The notes under the pieces were generated by a model. It saw only the letters and a list, made by a program, of their open reading frames with translations, was not told where the DNA came from and made no database searches. Positions 1-8,103 of a stretch of DNA of 64,000 nucleotides are shown one piece after another (positions within the stretch are counted from its first letter, which is position 1; each line of letters opens with the position of its first letter). The DNA comes from Clostridia bacterium. Lineage in GTDB: Bacteria > Bacillota > Clostridia > Christensenellales > CAG-314. A program made the position numbers and the translations under genes. The stretch lies in assembly GCA_900769665.1 (NCBI GenBank), contig CAAGHL010000041.1, positions 1 to 64,000 of the forward strand. The letters run 5' to 3'.

Positions 1-66
1 CGGCAGAGGAAATTCTACACACTTTGCTCAACGAGAATAAAAACAAATTTCAGGAGGAAAATCATC

Positions 67-528
67 ATTTCATATTTAGTGTGTCATATGGAGAAATACC
101 ATAAACAAGACGTTGCCCCAATCGAAAAGGAAAACGAACGGGACGAAAATTACAAGTCGGACAATCCGCAGATAGACAGCGAACGGACGAGAAACAATTA
201 TCGCTTTACGCCATATTTCGGGAAAACTTATACGGAGTTTATAAACGACAGAATCAAAGAGTTAGATTTATCCCCGCGTAAAGACGCAGTTGTTATGAAT
301 TCGTTTGTGTTAGGCTCGGATAAAACTTTTTTCGATGGTTTAGCCAAAGTCGAACAGTATAACTTTTTCTCGGACTGTTACAAATTCTTTGCGGAACGTT
401 ACGGCGAAGAAAATATCATTGCGGCGGTAGTACATAACGACGAAACCACACCACATATGCACTTAAACTTAATGCCCGTCACGAAAGACGGCAGACTTTG
501 CAGTAAACTAAGTTGGTGTATAACATAA
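67..528 (+). pseudogene. MobV/Pre-type relaxase, N-terminal fragment
   Basis: The first ~145 residues resemble MobV (Mob/Pre) plasmid-mobilisation relaxases. The N-terminal LVCHMEKY-like start is present, and so is the metal-binding block TTPHMHLNL followed by MPVTKDGRL. In the family this His cluster coordinates the divalent metal that nicks oriT. Full-length MobV proteins are several hundred residues; this one loses similarity after LCSK and stops six codons later. An AGGAGG box lies at 52-57, but the expected start triplet near 64-67 reads ATC/ATT. The only standard start is GTG at 79, badly spaced. It is therefore a broken gene that has lost its C-terminus and probably its start codon. 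Its 3' end overlaps the next, 5'-truncated gene. Confidence 0.8.
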
Positions 529-3500
529 AGAATCTTTCAGGCGGAATACTTCCTAGGCTAAATCTAATCGGTCATAGCCGTGGCGGAATTACAAATATGC
601 AATACACATTGGAACATCCTGAATTAGTAGCATCAGTTTTTTCAATGGGTTCGCCGTATCAAGGCTCAAAACTTGGGCAAAGTGAATTAATTTTAAATCT
701 AATAGATATGAGCAATGATGCTAGCAGTAGCTACTGGACACAAGGTGTTGCTGATATATTAAATGCTGACAAATATAATTCGTATAAAGACGAGTGGAAC
801 AATAATTATCAGAAATATCAACATATAGATTTTTATCCTATAGCAGGATATTCATCTTTAAATTTTGTAAATAAGATTATTAATGAAGATGAATATAATA
901 TGCCTTCTTGGGTTGGCCCCGTAGTAACAGCATTTAATGTGACAGATATTGAAAAGTTGATTGTATTAATTGTTAAGGGAGCCGGATTAGTTGATGATAT
1001 TTTTGGTTTAGGAAATTCGGAGTATGTTGAAATATTGCGTATTTTGGATGATATCGTAGTAAAAGGTGATTGGGATATTCTTACGGGAGAATGGACAATT
1101 TATGATGACCTTTTTATTAATGTCGAATCGCAATTAGCATATGGCTACAATGGTGATAATATCCATAGAGAATGGCGAAAATTTACCATTTTTGATGGGA
1201 ATTTGAATAAAGTAGCACAGAAAAACACTCCAATTACACACAATTTAGAAACAAGAGATAAAAAAATCATAAAATTTATACTTTCAAATATTGAAATAGG
1301 CGAAAATAATGTAACGTATGTTACAATTCCAAAAAGCGATGGAACGATTAGTATAGAAGGTGTTTATGGTGCACTGTCGACAAATTATGTGGTTCCAAGT
1401 AGTATAGATGGGAAAGTTGTAACTGAAATAGGTGAATTTGCTTTTTCGGAAAATTTTTATGGTAGAAATATTTTGTCTGTAACAATTCCATCATCAATAA
1501 AAAAAATAGGTGTTGGTGCATTTTATAACTGTACTGCTTTAGAAGAAGTATTTTTCTCTTCAGAAAGTCAGCTTTTAGAAATAGAGGATGAAGCATTTTT
1601 AGGATGCTCAGGACTTTCGTCAATAAATAATATTGGTAGTACGCAACTGAAAACTATAGGATATGGTGCATTCTTGGGTTGTGTAGAGTTAAATCAATTC
1701 GGACAAATATTGGGCTGTTTAGATTTGAGCAACGGTTCTATAACTGCAATTGAAGATTTTTCATTTTGTGGAACAGCATTTACTACTGTAGAATTAGGTC
1801 AAAATATAATTAGCATAGGGGAAGGAGCATTTAATTGTGGCTCTCAATTAACGCAGATTAACGTTAATTCGCAAAACTTGACGTTTGCATCGCAAGATGG
1901 TGTTTTGATGAATAAGACAAATACAGAGGTATTGCAGTATCCACAAGGAAAAACAAATACAAGTTATGTTGTTCCGACTACGGTTACCGAAATTTCGGCG
2001 ATGGCTTTTAGAAATAGCATCAACTTAACACAAATCACACTTAACAATGTTGTGAGTATAAGAGATTATGCGTTCTTGGGCTGTGTGAATTTAAATACAA
2101 TCACTACAAGCAACTTAGATTATATAGGTAAAAATGTTTTTGATGACACAACTTGGTTAGGAAATCAAACAAACGAACAAGTAATATTAGGCAATGTTTT
2201 AGTAAAGTATCAAGGAACGGCAAGTAGCTTGTCAATTACGAATGTAAAATCTATTGCGTCATATGCATTTATAGATAATCAAAACATCTCTTCTATTACG
2301 TTAAATAATGGGCTAGTAAATATTGGAGAGGCGGCATTCTTTAATTGTCGTAATTTAGAAAACGTATATATTTGTAATAATAATTCGCTAGTATTTGTAT
2401 CTGATATTGCTTTTAATTCAAATAGCGATAACAGGAAAATATATGTGCCAAACACATTGTTACAACAGTATACGGCAAATGAAATATGGCAAAGATATGC
2501 TGAAGATATACAGGTTCACCAAACAACAATTAATTATGTAACAAATGGTGGGTCTGCATGCGCAAGCAATACTGTGGGGTATCAAGGATATTTATCTTTA
2601 CCTACAACAACGAAAACAGGCTATTTGTTTGTTGGTTGGTATGACAATGATAGTTTTACGGGACAAGCAATGAATGAACAAACTTTATGGAATAGGTTGG
2701 ATAGTAATGTAACATTTTATGCGAAATGGAATGTAAGAACATATTTGGCAAACTTACAGACGAAAGGTGGAGAGGTAAGTCCATCTAGTATTTACTTTAC
2801 AATTAATGATAGCATTACACTTCCAATTCCAACAAGAACTGGATATACTTTTGAGGGTTGGTATATAAATGAAAATTATACAGGCAGTGCTGTTACAGGA
2901 ATTCCCATTGGAACTTATGGCGATAGGCACTACTACGCAAAGTGGAATCCAAATGAATATGTAATAACATTAAATTTAGGTTATGCAGGGGCTCAAGATA
3001 GAATTGAACATATAGAATATGGTTCAAGAGATACTATAACCGTTCCAGTTAGAACAGGATATAATTTTGTTGGATGGGCATATGATGGTGAATTAATAAC
3101 CAATGAAAATGGCTTACTTAATGAAGAGTGGACGATTACAGCTCAAGTAGAACTTGTTGCACAGTGGAGTCCTAAAACGACGGAATTAACATTTAATACT
3201 GCAGGTGGTAATAGTATTGATAATGTAATAATTTCATACGATTCAATGATAACCTTGTCAGTACCGAGCAGAAATTATTATACTTTCACAGGCTGGTATG
3301 ATGGAGCAAATGGGACGGGAACTCAATATGCCGGTGCAAACGGAGTTATGATAAGAGCATGGGATAAGGAAGCCCTAACAGCAACATTACACGCAGAATG
3401 GATATTAACACAATATAGCATTACATATAATTTGGACGGAGGAACAAATTCAAGTGACAACCCAAGTCAATATACAGTAGAAGATTCAACGATAAATTTG

Positions 3501-4814
3501 TCAAATGCAACAAAAACGGGATATAGATTTATGGGGTGGAGAAATGCCAATGGCATAATGATTTCCACAATACCAACGGGAAGTTATGGAAATATTACTT
3601 TGACGGCAGAGTGGTCGTATGAATATACCATTAAGGTTACGGCGAACAATATAATATGTAATTATTCTACATATAATGGAACAGTAAGCACTGTAAAAGC
3701 AATAAGCGGAGAAGTTATTACATTGTTAAATACAAACTTTGGAGGGGTAATATTAAAATCCGGTTCAACATATTACGAACAAGGAAGTACTTTTACAGTT
3801 TCAGGTGACAAGAGTTTCGAACTAGTAGAAAAGAATCGTAGTCAGTTATATGATAGTTCAACGGGTTATTACGAAATCTGGACTTACTCACAGTTGAATA
3901 CAATAGTGAGAAATTACAGAGGCTCAAACTACAGATTAATGGCAAATATTACACAGCCAGAGAATACAACTTGGAATCCAATGGGAACATTTAGTGGGGT
4001 ATTTGAAGGGAATGATCACTGGATAAATGATCTAACAATAAAATATGGATTAGACGGAAGTAGTCAAACTGTTTCAAGTAAGAGATTTGGATTGTTTGAA
4101 TATAATAATGGTACAATTAGAAATTTAGGCATATCGCATGGTTCATTTGCATTTTACAGTTACACAGCAACATATACATCCGGAAATCTGTACTGTGGAT
4201 TGATAGCGGCAATAAACAATGGGACAATCTCACATTGTGAATCATTGGGATCATTTTTTCAATTTGCGTTTGTATCGACAAGTTGTGAATCGTATTCGGG
4301 CGCAATATGTGGACAAAACAATGGTAGAGTAGAATATTGTGAGGTATTTGAAACAGGTGTAGAATTAACAACAGGCTTTGGAGGAGGAATAGTTGGCTAC
4401 AATAATGGAGGAACAATAACCCATTGTAAAATTGGATTATCAAGTGTATATTGTTATCAAAATTTTAGGGGCGATACGGAAAATGGTTATTCAACAGGAC
4501 ATTATGCGGCAGTAGGAGGAATAGTAGGATATACAAATGGAGGAACTATATCATATTGTTCAGTAGCTTCTAATGTAGATATTAGGTATGGTGGGGTAAG
4601 TACGCAAAGCAGGACATTAGCCCCAGAATTAGGGATAATAGCAGGAAGAAGCGGAAACTCTGCAAGTATTTACGGAAATACCGCAAATGGGACAATAAGT
4701 CAAGGTAATGGATTAAATGTAGTAACGTGGACAGAAGGTTGGTGGATATTTGGAAAGACATACACTTGGAATCAAGCGCAATATCTTGGTGGAATTGTTG
4801 GTAGATATGTTTAG
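513..4814 (+). CDS. Large surface protein: truncated alpha/beta hydrolase, BspA LRRs, Flg_new repeats, GLUG repeats
   Basis: A 1433-residue open frame from TTG. It opens in the middle of a lipase-like alpha/beta hydrolase: the nucleophile elbow GHSRGG is at residues ~20-25, where normally ~100 residues precede it. Signal peptide and oxyanion region are therefore missing. Residues ~290-670 are BspA/LRR_5-type leucine-rich repeats (units such as SIGEGAFNC and AFLGCVNL). Residues ~675-1040 hold five InlB B-repeat/Flg_new units, each ending in GWY or similar and AKWN/AEW. Residues ~1110-1430 carry GLUG-like repeats (GGIVGYNNGGTI). No C-terminal anchor is visible. Intact versions would be secreted adhesin or enzyme proteins. 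Base composition is markedly more AT-rich than the chromosome beyond 15 kb, suggesting a different origin. Whether the truncated gene is expressed is doubtful. Confidence 0.75.
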   Translation: MVYNIKNLSGGILPRLNLIGHSRGGITNMQYTLEHPELVASVFSMGSPYQGSKLGQSELILNLIDMSNDASSSYWTQGVADILNADKYNSYKDEWNNNYQKYQHIDFYPIAGYSSLNFVNKIINEDEYNMPSWVGPVVTAFNVTDIEKLIVLIVKGAGLVDDIFGLGNSEYVEILRILDDIVVKGDWDILTGEWTIYDDLFINVESQLAYGYNGDNIHREWRKFTIFDGNLNKVAQKNTPITHNLETRDKKIIKFILSNIEIGENNVTYVTIPKSDGTISIEGVYGALSTNYVVPSSIDGKVVTEIGEFAFSENFYGRNILSVTIPSSIKKIGVGAFYNCTALEEVFFSSESQLLEIEDEAFLGCSGLSSINNIGSTQLKTIGYGAFLGCVELNQFGQILGCLDLSNGSITAIEDFSFCGTAFTTVELGQNIISIGEGAFNCGSQLTQINVNSQNLTFASQDGVLMNKTNTEVLQYPQGKTNTSYVVPTTVTEISAMAFRNSINLTQITLNNVVSIRDYAFLGCVNLNTITTSNLDYIGKNVFDDTTWLGNQTNEQVILGNVLVKYQGTASSLSITNVKSIASYAFIDNQNISSITLNNGLVNIGEAAFFNCRNLENVYICNNNSLVFVSDIAFNSNSDNRKIYVPNTLLQQYTANEIWQRYAEDIQVHQTTINYVTNGGSACASNTVGYQGYLSLPTTTKTGYLFVGWYDNDSFTGQAMNEQTLWNRLDSNVTFYAKWNVRTYLANLQTKGGEVSPSSIYFTINDSITLPIPTRTGYTFEGWYINENYTGSAVTGIPIGTYGDRHYYAKWNPNEYVITLNLGYAGAQDRIEHIEYGSRDTITVPVRTGYNFVGWAYDGELITNENGLLNEEWTITAQVELVAQWSPKTTELTFNTAGGNSIDNVIISYDSMITLSVPSRNYYTFTGWYDGANGTGTQYAGANGVMIRAWDKEALTATLHAEWILTQYSITYNLDGGTNSSDNPSQYTVEDSTINLSNATKTGYRFMGWRNANGIMISTIPTGSYGNITLTAEWSYEYTIKVTANNIICNYSTYNGTVSTVKAISGEVITLLNTNFGGVILKSGSTYYEQGSTFTVSGDKSFELVEKNRSQLYDSSTGYYEIWTYSQLNTIVRNYRGSNYRLMANITQPENTTWNPMGTFSGVFEGNDHWINDLTIKYGLDGSSQTVSSKRFGLFEYNNGTIRNLGISHGSFAFYSYTATYTSGNLYCGLIAAINNGTISHCESLGSFFQFAFVSTSCESYSGAICGQNNGRVEYCEVFETGVELTTGFGGGIVGYNNGGTITHCKIGLSSVYCYQNFRGDTENGYSTGHYAAVGGIVGYTNGGTISYCSVASNVDIRYGGVSTQSRTLAPELGIIAGRSGNSASIYGNTANGTISQGNGLNVVTWTEGWWIFGKTYTWNQAQYLGGIVGRYV

Positions 4815-4851
4815 AACTATCTGACGTTATACAAATTGAGTAGCATGGATA

Positions 4852-4878
4852 TTACGGGAGAATAACTTTCTCCCGTAA
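4852..4878. repeat. 11-bp perfect inverted repeat
   Basis: TTACGGGAGAA at 4852-4862 and its exact complement at 4868-4878, separated by 5 nt. It sits 38 nt after the giant surface gene. No T-tract follows on either strand, so it is not a canonical intrinsic terminator. It may be a 3' mRNA-stabilising hairpin or a protein site. Confidence 0.6.
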
Positions 4879-4951
4879 GAAACAACTTTAAATTAGTTGG
4901 TTGTATACTTGACGTGTAAACGAAATGACAACTTAATAATAAATGTTAGGT

Positions 4952-4980
4952 GGAAGTCGGAGTAAAAGTACTTCCTTTTT
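4952..4980 (+). terminator. Intrinsic terminator (weak stem)
   Basis: GGAAGT (4952-4957) pairs with ACTTCC (4970-4975), followed directly by five T. Probably terminates transcription coming from the surface-protein gene. Confidence 0.55.
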
Positions 4981-4988
4981 ATATGCGA

Positions 4989-5019
4989 TTGTCGAGAAAA
5001 AATTCTCGGCAATTTTTTT
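4989..5019 (+). terminator. Intrinsic terminator
   Basis: TTGTCGAGAA (4989-4998) pairs with TTCTCGGCAA (5003-5012) with one G-T pair and a 4-nt loop, followed by seven T (5013-5019). A good rho-independent terminator close to the preceding one. Confidence 0.75.
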
Positions 5020-5405
5020 GTAAAATTTTCGTGAAATACCCCAACAAACGGCTCGTAACTTTCCAATTATAGTGAGGGGGTTAAAAAACTTTTGTGGAAC
5101 ACTCTAACAAAACGGCATACTATGAGACTATTTCAAAACTGACTAATTTGTAAGATTGATTTTTTTTGAAGAGAAAACGCAGGAAGAGTTTCGAAAGGAA
5201 TAAGGAATTGCAAAATTTTCTATGGTTGAAGCAATGGATCTAATTAATGCGACATTAAGAAAATTCCTTAAAGAATAAAAAATTTTTATTTAAGACCCCG
5301 AACTTTTGAAATTTCGTGTCCTTGGTTAAGTGAGAGGGTTAGTTGAAACGTCCGCCGTGAACGGACGAAAAACAAATATAAAGGAACAAAAAACGAGGAG
5401 GATAA

Positions 5406-6122
5406 ATGGAAGAAAAAAGATTAAAACAATTTACGTTTTACGATTTGTATTACGAGGCGTTGAAAGGACTTCCCGACGAGGCGGCGGGAAGAATGGCGAA
5501 AAACATCTGCAGGTTTATGTTGACAAGCGAAGATGTCCCGGAGCCGCAGGACGACAGGGAAAACTTTTTCTGGAGCAACATCAAGGACGTTCTCGAAGAG
5601 GTTAAACGGATAGAAGAAGGCGGACGGAAGCCTAAAAATTTCAATGAAAAGATGCCGCATTTTACTTTTACGGATACTTACGACAAGGCAATCAAACTGA
5701 TGACCGAAGCGGAGAGCGGACAGTATATTAAGGCAATCTGTGAGTATATGTTTTTCGGGACGGAACGGAAGTTGAAACCGCCCGTAGATATGTATTTTTC
5801 GTTTGCGAAAAAGAAACTGGAATTATCCCGGAAAAGAAAATCATCGGGCAGTAAAGGCGGCGTAGCAGCGCGCGTAAAGATATCGGACGAGGAAATAGCA
5901 AAGGCAACCGAAAAGAAAAATCAATATGTTTCGTTCAATGATTTTATGGCGGAAAATCCGAAGATAAAAAACGATTTATATGCTTCGAGGATGCATTTGC
6001 TGGACGGAGTGAACTGGATGAAACTGGATTGCGGGCTGGAGAAAAGCGACTATAAAGATTGCGACAGCCTGTATCGGATTTTAATGCATAAAGAGGAGAT
6101 AATGAACAATGCATGGAGATAA
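5406..6122 (+). CDS. DUF6291-like conjugative-element protein
   Basis: 238 residues from ATG with a GAGGAGG box 6-12 nt upstream. The sequence contains two copies of a ~70-residue module: TFYDLYYEALKGLPDEAAG near residue 10 and TFTDTYDKAIKLMTEAESG near residue 84. Each is followed by an ICRFM/ICEYM-type helix. This duplicated module is what I know as DUF6291, common in phages and conjugative elements of Firmicutes and usually placed near replication or mobilisation genes. No catalytic motif is visible; a DNA- or replication-accessory role is only inferred. A basic KRKSSGSKGG linker precedes a C-terminal helical region. It overlaps a small frame by 14 nt and lies just upstream of the relaxase, presumably in one transcript. 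Confidence 0.65.
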   Translation: MEEKRLKQFTFYDLYYEALKGLPDEAAGRMAKNICRFMLTSEDVPEPQDDRENFFWSNIKDVLEEVKRIEEGGRKPKNFNEKMPHFTFTDTYDKAIKLMTEAESGQYIKAICEYMFFGTERKLKPPVDMYFSFAKKKLELSRKRKSSGSKGGVAARVKISDEEIAKATEKKNQYVSFNDFMAENPKIKNDLYASRMHLLDGVNWMKLDCGLEKSDYKDCDSLYRILMHKEEIMNNAWR

Positions 6123-6327
6123 AAAGAACGGAGCAAACCGTGAAGCAAAAACGGAGCAAAACACGGTAAAACCGAAGCAGGTTAAGAAAATGCAGTCTTC
6201 GCCGCATTTTGTGTTACGGAAAGCGGCACAGCCGCCTTTCATTTACGAGAGCAAAAATACACGGGAAAAGGAGGAAAATTTTGTCCGGAACGCCGGTAAT
6301 ATTCAACGTGGCATATACGCCGTATAA
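6109..6327 (+). CDS. Small basic protein overlapping relaxase start
   Basis: A 72-codon ATG frame that overlaps the DUF6291 gene by 14 nt and the relaxase by 47 nt. The product is Lys/Gln-rich and has no recognised domain. It might be a translational-coupling leader for the relaxase or a small accessory DNA-binding protein. It might equally not be a gene. I include it because it fills the only gap in an otherwise tightly packed operon. Confidence 0.3.
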   Translation: MHGDKKNGANREAKTEQNTVKPKQVKKMQSSPHFVLRKAAQPPFIYESKNTREKEENFVRNAGNIQRGIYAV

Positions 6328-7606
6328 ACTGAAAAAGGGTTCGACCGAAAAAGAGATAAAAGCCCACGCGGAAAAACGCGCGTATTACGATTTTACGGGC
6401 GATACGAATTATCTTCGGTATATGACCACCGAGGGGAAACTGACGGGAAACGAGTCCAAAAAATTTACGATGCTCGATTATCTGCAAAAATCCACGGGCG
6501 TGTTCAACGGCGACGGAATGATAAGCAAGGACGAATTAAAAGAAATGAAACGACGGCTGAAAGAAAACAAAGGCAACATCTGGAGCGGGTTCGTATCGTT
6601 CGACGAAGGAAATTCCGGAAAGATCGATACGCCAGAAAAGTGTATTGCGCTGATACGGAAAACGTTCAACGAGTTCTTTCGCGATATGGGGCTGGATCCG
6701 CGCGAAGTCGATCTGATATGTGCTTTGCATCTGGACAGGCCGTCGCATCTGCACTTTCATTTCGAGTTTTACGAAAAGCGTCCGTGGCTGAAAAATAAGC
6801 GCGCCGCCGGATATAAATACCGAAGCAAGGGCAAAGTTCCGATACAAGCCATAGACAATATGGTGGAGCGGCTGACTTCTTACACGATAGACGACGAGCT
6901 GAAAAAACGCTCGGACGAAGCGAGAAGCGCGTTATATAAACGGAAAGATTTTTCGGAAGCGCTATGCCGCGACGTGGCGACCAAGAAGATGAAAGAACTT
7001 GCGGAAAAAATTCCGCCGACGGCTTCGTTTCAGTACGGCAAAAAAGATATGGCTGAGTATCGTCGGGAGATTGACGGAATTGTGGAAGCGGTTGCTATGG
7101 TGGACGAGGACGTGTGCGCCGCCGATAGTGCGTTCAGGGCAGAACTTATGCGAAAAGAAACCGCGCTGAAAAGCATTATGGGGAAATATTACGCCAAAAG
7201 AATGAAAGATGACGGCGTTTTCAAAGAGGAAATGACGAACGCTTCCGAATTTTTCGGGCTGAAACATATCCGGACGATAGACAGACTGGAATGGGATTAT
7301 CGCAGGCGACTTGGAAACATTGTTCTTAAAAAGGTGAAGTACATACAGGAGAATACCTATAAGTATAATCGGACGAAAAAGAGAAAAGCCAACGATAAGT
7401 CGATCAAACGCCATATCGCCGTGTCCGATAATAAAATCGGCAGGGAACTTTCTAACTTTTTCGGTTCGGTTTTCGATTTGTTTTTACCCGAAACGCAAGC
7501 CTATTCAAACCGTTTGCGGGAGATAGAACGCGAAATGAAGGAAGAAAAAGAGAAAGAAGAGCGCGAAGCAGGGCAAAACAATAACAGATGGCAAAATAGC
7601 AAATAA
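6281..7606 (+). CDS. mobL: MobL-family relaxase
   Basis: Relaxase that would nick oriT and pilot single-stranded DNA of a mobilisable element. The N-terminus (VIFNVAYTPYKLKKGS) and an early Tyr-rich segment match the MobL group. The metal-binding histidines lie in HLDRPSHLHFHF at ~6730-6765. The C-terminal half is charged and helical, ending in a Glu/Lys-rich tail. I chose TTG at 6281 because AGGAGG sits at 6269-6274, 6 nt upstream, and the protein then starts MSGTPVIF. The longer frame from 6209 adds 24 residues without a ribosome site. The length (441 aa) is typical. No coupling protein or T4SS is present, so it needs a helper conjugative element. Confidence 0.75.
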   Translation: MSGTPVIFNVAYTPYKLKKGSTEKEIKAHAEKRAYYDFTGDTNYLRYMTTEGKLTGNESKKFTMLDYLQKSTGVFNGDGMISKDELKEMKRRLKENKGNIWSGFVSFDEGNSGKIDTPEKCIALIRKTFNEFFRDMGLDPREVDLICALHLDRPSHLHFHFEFYEKRPWLKNKRAAGYKYRSKGKVPIQAIDNMVERLTSYTIDDELKKRSDEARSALYKRKDFSEALCRDVATKKMKELAEKIPPTASFQYGKKDMAEYRREIDGIVEAVAMVDEDVCAADSAFRAELMRKETALKSIMGKYYAKRMKDDGVFKEEMTNASEFFGLKHIRTIDRLEWDYRRRLGNIVLKKVKYIQENTYKYNRTKKRKANDKSIKRHIAVSDNKIGRELSNFFGSVFDLFLPETQAYSNRLREIEREMKEEKEKEEREAGQNNNRWQNSK

Positions 7607-7743
7607 AATCGTGTAAGGCTAAACGGTCTTATTGAATAAAGTATTGCAACGAAAAAATGCACGGCTCGCGATAATAATAGAAAAATAACGCAGAGTCAAA
7701 AATAAAGAATATAAATCGATTGCAATATCAGACGGAGGATTTT

Positions 7744-7788
7744 ATGAAAAAAACAACTAAAATAACAAAAACGGAGGGGAATTTTTGA
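7744..7788 (+). CDS. 14-codon leader coupled to TnpW-like gene
   Basis: ATG at 7744 preceded by CGGAGGA; reads MKKTTKITKTEGNF then TGA. The TGA at 7786-7788 overlaps the TTG start of the next frame (7785). The encoded Thr/Lys-rich start resembles the N-termini of TnpW-like proteins. Either it is a coupling leader, or it is the true start of the next gene separated by a slip in the run of five T at 7782-7786. Confidence 0.35.
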   Translation: MKKTTKITKTEGNF

Positions 7789-7967
7789 TTAACGAAACAA
7801 AAGGACAGCAAAATGATTACGTAAGAAGAGAGATAACGCAGAATACTTGCGTGATTGACGGGAAAAAATTTAAAGTTGTAAGTCATTACGTCGGTAGTAA
7901 GGATTTGAATAAAACGTTAAAAGAGATAGCCTTGGAGCGAGCTTATCGCGAAATGGGGATAAAATAA
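7785..7967 (+). CDS. TnpW-like transposon protein
   Basis: 60 residues from TTG, with GGAGGGG at 7773-7779. The core VREITQNTCVIDGKKFKVVSHYVG followed by a helix LNKTLKEIALERA matches the short TnpW proteins, which sit immediately upstream of TnpX-type recombinases in Tn4451-like elements. Their function is not established. Position (137 nt upstream of a large serine recombinase) supports the call more than sequence. The second recombinase in this window has an analogous small gene (13100-13294). The real N-terminus may include the upstream 14-codon frame if a frameshift is present. Confidence 0.5.
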   Translation: MINETKGQQNDYVRREITQNTCVIDGKKFKVVSHYVGSKDLNKTLKEIALERAYREMGIK

Positions 7968-7986
7968 ATAGAGAAAAAAAGAAGAG

Positions 7987-8013
7987 GGGCGATTTGAAGA
8001 AAGTCGCCCTTTT
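7987..8013 (+). terminator. Intrinsic terminator
   Basis: GGGCGA at 7987-7992 pairs with TCGCCC at 8004-8009, with extra A-T pairs inside, followed by four T. It separates the relaxase/TnpW transcript from the recombinase promoter. Confidence 0.6.
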
Positions 8014-8027
8014 GCATGGAGTCGAGC

Positions 8028-8056
8028 TTGTAAAATTTTATTTTATGTGCTATAAT
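8028..8056 (+). promoter_or_regulatory. Sigma-A-type promoter of recombinase 1
   Basis: TTGTAA (8028-8033), 17-nt spacer, TATAAT (8051-8056). The start codon of the recombinase is 47 nt after the -10 box. Confidence 0.7.
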
Positions 8057-8103
8057 ATAAATACATTGAATTTGACCGCTTTGACTTCAGAGGAGTAAAA
8101 TAA

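Larger units (their letters stand above)
4815..5405. other. Non-coding gap with three hairpins
   Basis: No convincing gene. It holds three hairpins (listed separately) and AT-rich sequence. An 18-codon frame at 5222-5278 and a nearby Glu/Lys-rich frame look like decayed coding remnants but cannot be assigned. The left end of the downstream mobilisable element and its oriT probably lie here or just downstream; I could not place either. Confidence 0.5.

Noticed and set aside
5222..5278. 18-codon frame starting MVEAMDLINATL
   Set aside because: Too short, no ribosome site, no recognisable family; kept only as a possible decayed remnant in the gap entry.
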